A DNA stretch of 64,000 nucleotides, from NCBI RefSeq assembly GCF_027257935.1, contig NZ_JANZKW010000001.1:620001-684000 (forward strand). The letters run 5' to 3'. Positions 61,351 to 64,000 of the stretch are shown here, one piece after another (position 1 is the first letter of the stretch; each line of letters starts with the position of its first letter). The notes under the pieces are model-generated. The model ran no database searches. It was not told where the DNA came from and worked only from the letters and a program-made list of their open reading frames with translations. This DNA is from Chitinimonas sp. BJYL2. Its GTDB lineage: Bacteria > Pseudomonadota > Gammaproteobacteria > Burkholderiales > Chitinimonadaceae. The position numbers were made by a program, and so were the translations under genes.

Positions 61351-62484
61351 ATGGCGCCTCACTTCCTCAACACCGTCGAACCAAGGGCTCTCGTCATCTT
61401 GGAAACACCTGCACCGACACACCCCCAAGGGAGCACCGTCGCGAAACGACTGCGAGATGCGTTACGCCGCATATCTGGCTGGCTAGGGTTGGCGCCAGCC
61501 GATCAAATGCTGCCGCGGAAGCTTTGCCACCTTACGACCGTCAATCTGAAAGGGGTCCCCCGCAAGCACGCCCAAGCAGCCATCAGGCTACGACTGCAGC
61601 AGCTGGGGGTTTTCGAGGAAATTGGGTTTGCTTGGAGGGCCGTGGGCGATGTCGCACTGGTTTGGTACTGGGATGACACGCATGCACGTAGTCTATTCCC
61701 CCTCGGGCAAGTAGCAACGTGGCCAGAGCCTCTGTGGCGTTTGCCACCCGAGCAGGGCGTGGTACAGCACAAGTGCAGTGAAGGCTACGAGTTGGAGGGC
61801 CTCTCCTCATCAGGCCAATACAAGTCCCGCTGGTTCGAAGTAGAACCCTCACCGGATGACTTGCTGGGCTTTGTGCGTGACTTGGGAGAGTCACACCCCG
61901 TGCAAAGGCGCCCTCGCCACCCCGAAGCAACCGCAGCAAGAATGCCGCAGGGGGGATGGCAAATTAGCACGGCGCTCGTCCGCCCCATTTCACCCTACGC
62001 TCTTGGCGCCGGAGGCTTCGTTATTATCTGTGGTTGCCTCGCAGTCATCGAGTCGGCACAGCTGGTTCGCCTTCATAACGAGCACAAGAAACTTACGCTC
62101 GAGGCCGTAGCACTGGAGGCGCAGAACGCTCAAGTCAGAGCCATTGAGGCGGAAATGGCCAGTCTTACGCCCACGCTCGACACAATGCAGCAGTATATCG
62201 GCGCGCCGCGCCAAACCAACTGGCTGGCCGCAGTCGTTCGCCACGACATTGCAGGGAGTCTGCCCGATGTCTACATCGCCGAATGGGATTACAACGGAAG
62301 CCGGCTAACGGTTACGTTAAAACCCGGCCCCCGCGCACGCAATACAGACATCATTTCACGCATAGAACGCAGTCGATTATTCAGCGACGTGAGTCTGATC
62401 CCTGACCCTCCCCCGGGGACGCTGCGCCTAATGCTCAAGTTATCGACCGATACTTCCGCTAACTTGCCGCAAGCCCAATCATGA
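61351..62484 (+). CDS. GspL/PilN-like type II secretion (or type IV pilus) inner-membrane protein
   Basis: A 377-residue bitopic membrane protein: a cytoplasmic N-terminal part (about 1-205), one membrane helix (PYALGAGGFVIICGCLAVIE, about 211-232), a coiled coil (NEHKKLTLEAVALEAQNAQV) and a periplasmic ferredoxin-like domain (DVYIAEWDYNGSRLTVTLKP). This is the PilN/GspL layout. The N-terminal part is shorter than in classical GspL and I cannot see a full actin-like fold. It is followed by M-, C- and D-like genes in the L-M-N/C-D order known from Xanthomonas xps. No GspE-K genes lie upstream, since the wzm operon diverges here. Confidence 0.72.
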   Translation: MAPHFLNTVEPRALVILETPAPTHPQGSTVAKRLRDALRRISGWLGLAPADQMLPRKLCHLTTVNLKGVPRKHAQAAIRLRLQQLGVFEEIGFAWRAVGDVALVWYWDDTHARSLFPLGQVATWPEPLWRLPPEQGVVQHKCSEGYELEGLSSSGQYKSRWFEVEPSPDDLLGFVRDLGESHPVQRRPRHPEATAARMPQGGWQISTALVRPISPYALGAGGFVIICGCLAVIESAQLVRLHNEHKKLTLEAVALEAQNAQVRAIEAEMASLTPTLDTMQQYIGAPRQTNWLAAVVRHDIAGSLPDVYIAEWDYNGSRLTVTLKPGPRARNTDIISRIERSRLFSDVSLIPDPPPGTLRLMLKLSTDTSANLPQAQS

Positions 62485-63290
62485 TCAGCACTTCGCACAG
62501 TATCGAATCATCAATGAGCACGATGCAAAAAGCCACCGAGCGCTTGCAGCCTTGGGTTGAGGAGATTCGGGACAATCCCCGCCTACAGCTTGGCTTGGCA
62601 AGCATCGTTTTTATTGCGCTCGTATTCAGCCTACTTAAATTGGACGCTGAAAGGGTCAAGCTACAGGCCTCTGTCGAGAAGCTATACGGTGAAAATCGTC
62701 GCCTTCAGAAGCAGGCCGGGAGCGAAGCCTACCAAGGAGTGCTTGCAGGCAAGCTTGAAAAAGCAAAGCTCGCACTTAGTAACAGCCAGTGGCAAGCCGC
62801 ATCCCAGCTCTCAGCCCAAGCCATGTTTCATGACTGGCTGTCAGCGCGAATCGTGGACGCCGGCGTGAAGGAGTATCGCATTGCACAACCGACCGCTCGC
62901 TTCGTCGGTGACGAGCAATCTGGCTTGGGGATCGAGCAGCAAGACTGTACGCCTGAGACCTGTACGCTGCTCGAGTTACAAAGCTCGGTGAAAGTGGCAT
63001 TCGACCCAGTCAACGCGACCAAAGTGCTTGCAAATATCGAGCGATCAGATTGGCCTTTGAAAATTGAGAGCCTGACTATTCGCCCCGGCGATCGCAAGCT
63101 CGAATTTACTGTTAAGGCGCTGGCTCGCCTATCGAGCGATCTGCCCAATGACGAGCCTGCAGCACTTACAACACCACCTGCAGAGCAGCAACCAGCCCCG
63201 GCACCCAGTCAGGCAAAGTCCTCTGTCGCCGCCGGTGCAGAGGATACGCAGAGCACCCAGCCAAAGAAGGTAGTGGAAATCAAATGGTAG
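62481..63290 (+). CDS. GspM/PilO-like secretion protein
   Basis: A 269-residue bitopic protein with a short cytoplasmic N-terminus, one membrane helix (LGLASIVFIALVFSLLKL, about 37-54), a coiled coil (ERVKLQASVEKLYGENRRLQ) and a periplasmic alpha/beta domain with a probable disulfide in QDCTPETCTLLEL. The C-terminal ~50 residues are Pro/Ala-rich and low complexity. Resemblance to GspM/PilO is in topology and place rather than strong motifs. It overlaps the upstream gene by 4 bp and the next by 7 bp. Confidence 0.68.
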   Translation: MISTSHSIESSMSTMQKATERLQPWVEEIRDNPRLQLGLASIVFIALVFSLLKLDAERVKLQASVEKLYGENRRLQKQAGSEAYQGVLAGKLEKAKLALSNSQWQAASQLSAQAMFHDWLSARIVDAGVKEYRIAQPTARFVGDEQSGLGIEQQDCTPETCTLLELQSSVKVAFDPVNATKVLANIERSDWPLKIESLTIRPGDRKLEFTVKALARLSSDLPNDEPAALTTPPAEQQPAPAPSQAKSSVAAGAEDTQSTQPKKVVEIKW

Positions 63291-63736
63291 GCCTTACTCG
63301 CATTGCCGCCTTGACGGTGGTCCTGTGGTTTGTTTGCGCCGCACTAGGTTGGGCGTGGTACTCCTCGCCATTCGATAAAACCCTGGTAGTCACGCGCAGT
63401 CCGCACTTCATGCCAGAGGTGCCGCAGCCTCCCGACCTTACCCAAGACGTTGCACTGCTTCAACGCAGCCTCCTGTGGCCAACCGATCAGCCCTCCGCTC
63501 AAGCCGCGGGAAAACCGGCCGAGCCGCAGGTCATCAACGAAGTATGGTCACGCGTGGCCATCGTTAAGGAGCCTCAAGGCAACTTTGTCTTGCTTGGATC
63601 GCCCAGTGGCACGGTCAAGCCATTCAAGGCCGGCGACGTACTACCAGATGGCAGCAGGCTGATCAAAGTAAGCACATCGGAGATTGTCGTTCGGCCAGCA
63701 TCTGGCAAGAGTCAATCCGTGCACCTGCTTAATTAA
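63284..63736 (+). CDS. GspC/PilP-like secretion protein, without PDZ domain
   Basis: A 150-residue protein with one N-terminal membrane helix (about 5-25), a Pro-rich linker (VPQPPDLTQDV) and a compact beta domain (ESRVAIV-like WSRVAIVKEPQGNFVLLGSP, VKPFKAGDVLPDGSRLIKVS) as in the homology region of GspC or the C-terminus of PilP. That region would contact the secretin. There is no PDZ or coiled-coil extension, unlike many GspC proteins. It overlaps the M-like gene by 7 bp, and the secretin-like gene follows after 26 bp. Confidence 0.7.
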   Translation: MVGLTRIAALTVVLWFVCAALGWAWYSSPFDKTLVVTRSPHFMPEVPQPPDLTQDVALLQRSLLWPTDQPSAQAAGKPAEPQVINEVWSRVAIVKEPQGNFVLLGSPSGTVKPFKAGDVLPDGSRLIKVSTSEIVVRPASGKSQSVHLLN

Positions 63737-63762
63737 GCATCAATCAAGAAACGCAGCAGATC

Positions 63763-64000
63763 GTGAAAAATCAGACTCCAAGACATCACCAGCTCACCGC
63801 ACAACGACCCATGGCTGGCAAAGCGGCGCTTTCCATGCTCGCCATTGGGCTCCTCAGCGCCTGCGCCGGGAACGCGTGGACTGAAAAGTCTCGATTCATA
63901 GATGACATCCCGGGTAAAAGCACGCCGGAAGCAGCGACAGCCACAGCATCCAAGCAGGATGCGGAGCGGGAGCGTTTTTTTGAAACACCGCCCCCTCCGA
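63763..64000 (+). CDS. Secretin-like lipoprotein, GspD (partial, N-terminus only)
   Basis: The first ~79 residues of an exported lipoprotein: signal MAGKAALSMLAIGLLSACAG with lipobox LSAC, then a charged linker (DIPGKSTPEAATATASKQDA) ending at the window edge. Its place after L-, M- and C-like genes suggests the outer-membrane secretin GspD, but no secretin domain is within the window. GTG 63763 is the first possible start; ATG 63811 gives a more standard signal peptide. Confidence 0.5.
   Translation, partial: MKNQTPRHHQLTAQRPMAGKAALSMLAIGLLSACAGNAWTEKSRFIDDIPGKSTPEAATATASKQDAERERFFETPPPP

Overview
The window is a dense, GC-rich (roughly 60% or more over most of its length) chromosomal segment of a Gram-negative bacterium, most probably a betaproteobacterium. 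The reasons are the order lolB-ispE-tRNA-Gln-prs-rplY-pth-ychF, a short H-NS protein with a TWSGRGRKP DNA-binding motif, hemC-hemD/X-hemY, the neighbourhood of polA, a DUF2782 protein and type II homoserine kinase, and metX-metW. A member of the Neisseriales (Chitinimonas/Chromobacterium-like) or Burkholderiales is my best guess; the sequence alone does not fix the genus. I see no rRNA, insertion sequence, prophage or CRISPR array.

Region 1 (1-10.5 kb): a tetR-MFP-RND efflux operon on the minus strand, cut by the window edge, with a clear TetR-type operator in front; then argB, a CBS protein, a HAD nucleotidase and a QueD-family protein on the plus strand; then VanZ-like, hns, a dynamin-like GTPase and mutM on the minus strand. 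A perfect 23-bp inverted repeat forms the hns terminator.

Region 2 (10.5-20.5 kb): a housekeeping run on the plus strand: TPR lipoprotein, lolB, ispE, tRNA-Gln(TTG), prs, rplY, pth, ychF, yggX, ppk and a SixA-type phosphatase. Intrinsic terminators punctuate it, and one lies only 15 bp before the prs start codon.

Region 3 (20.5-34.2 kb): minus-strand genes: haem synthesis (hemC, a hemD-hemX fusion, hemY, a DUF4124 protein), a dGTPase, aidB, mtgA, an overlapping operon of diguanylate cyclase, ECF sigma factor and zinc-finger anti-sigma factor, then homoserine kinase, a DUF2782 protein and a LOG-family protein.

Region 4 (34.2-48.7 kb): plus strand: polA, a chemoreceptor, a GGDEF/EAL protein with a broken GGDEF motif, an HDOD protein, then a chain of overlapping LPS genes (msbA, a heptosyltransferase-like GT9, an O-antigen ligase, a GT25) that runs directly into metX-metW and a 2OG-Fe(II) oxygenase.

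Region 5 (48.7-61.1 kb): accessory surface-glycan DNA, with visibly lower GC in its minus-strand part. On the plus strand is a Gtr-type cassette (multi-pass membrane protein, GtrA flippase, GtrB-like GT2). Convergent to it is a seven-gene minus-strand operon: wzm, wzt with a C-terminal domain, a methyltransferase with a long coiled coil, a DxD glycosyltransferase, a 712-residue GT4 protein, a WbsX/GH99-like protein and a PhyH-like dioxygenase. This looks like an ABC-transporter-dependent O-antigen or related polysaccharide system. The methyltransferase-coiled-coil protein could be a chain terminator and length ruler comparable in design to WbdD, and this is the most interesting hypothesis in the window.

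Region 6 (61.3-64 kb): divergent from wzm, the start of a type II secretion or type IV pilus-like operon (GspL/PilN-like, GspM/PilO-like, GspC/PilP-like, and the start of a secretin-like lipoprotein) that runs off the window.
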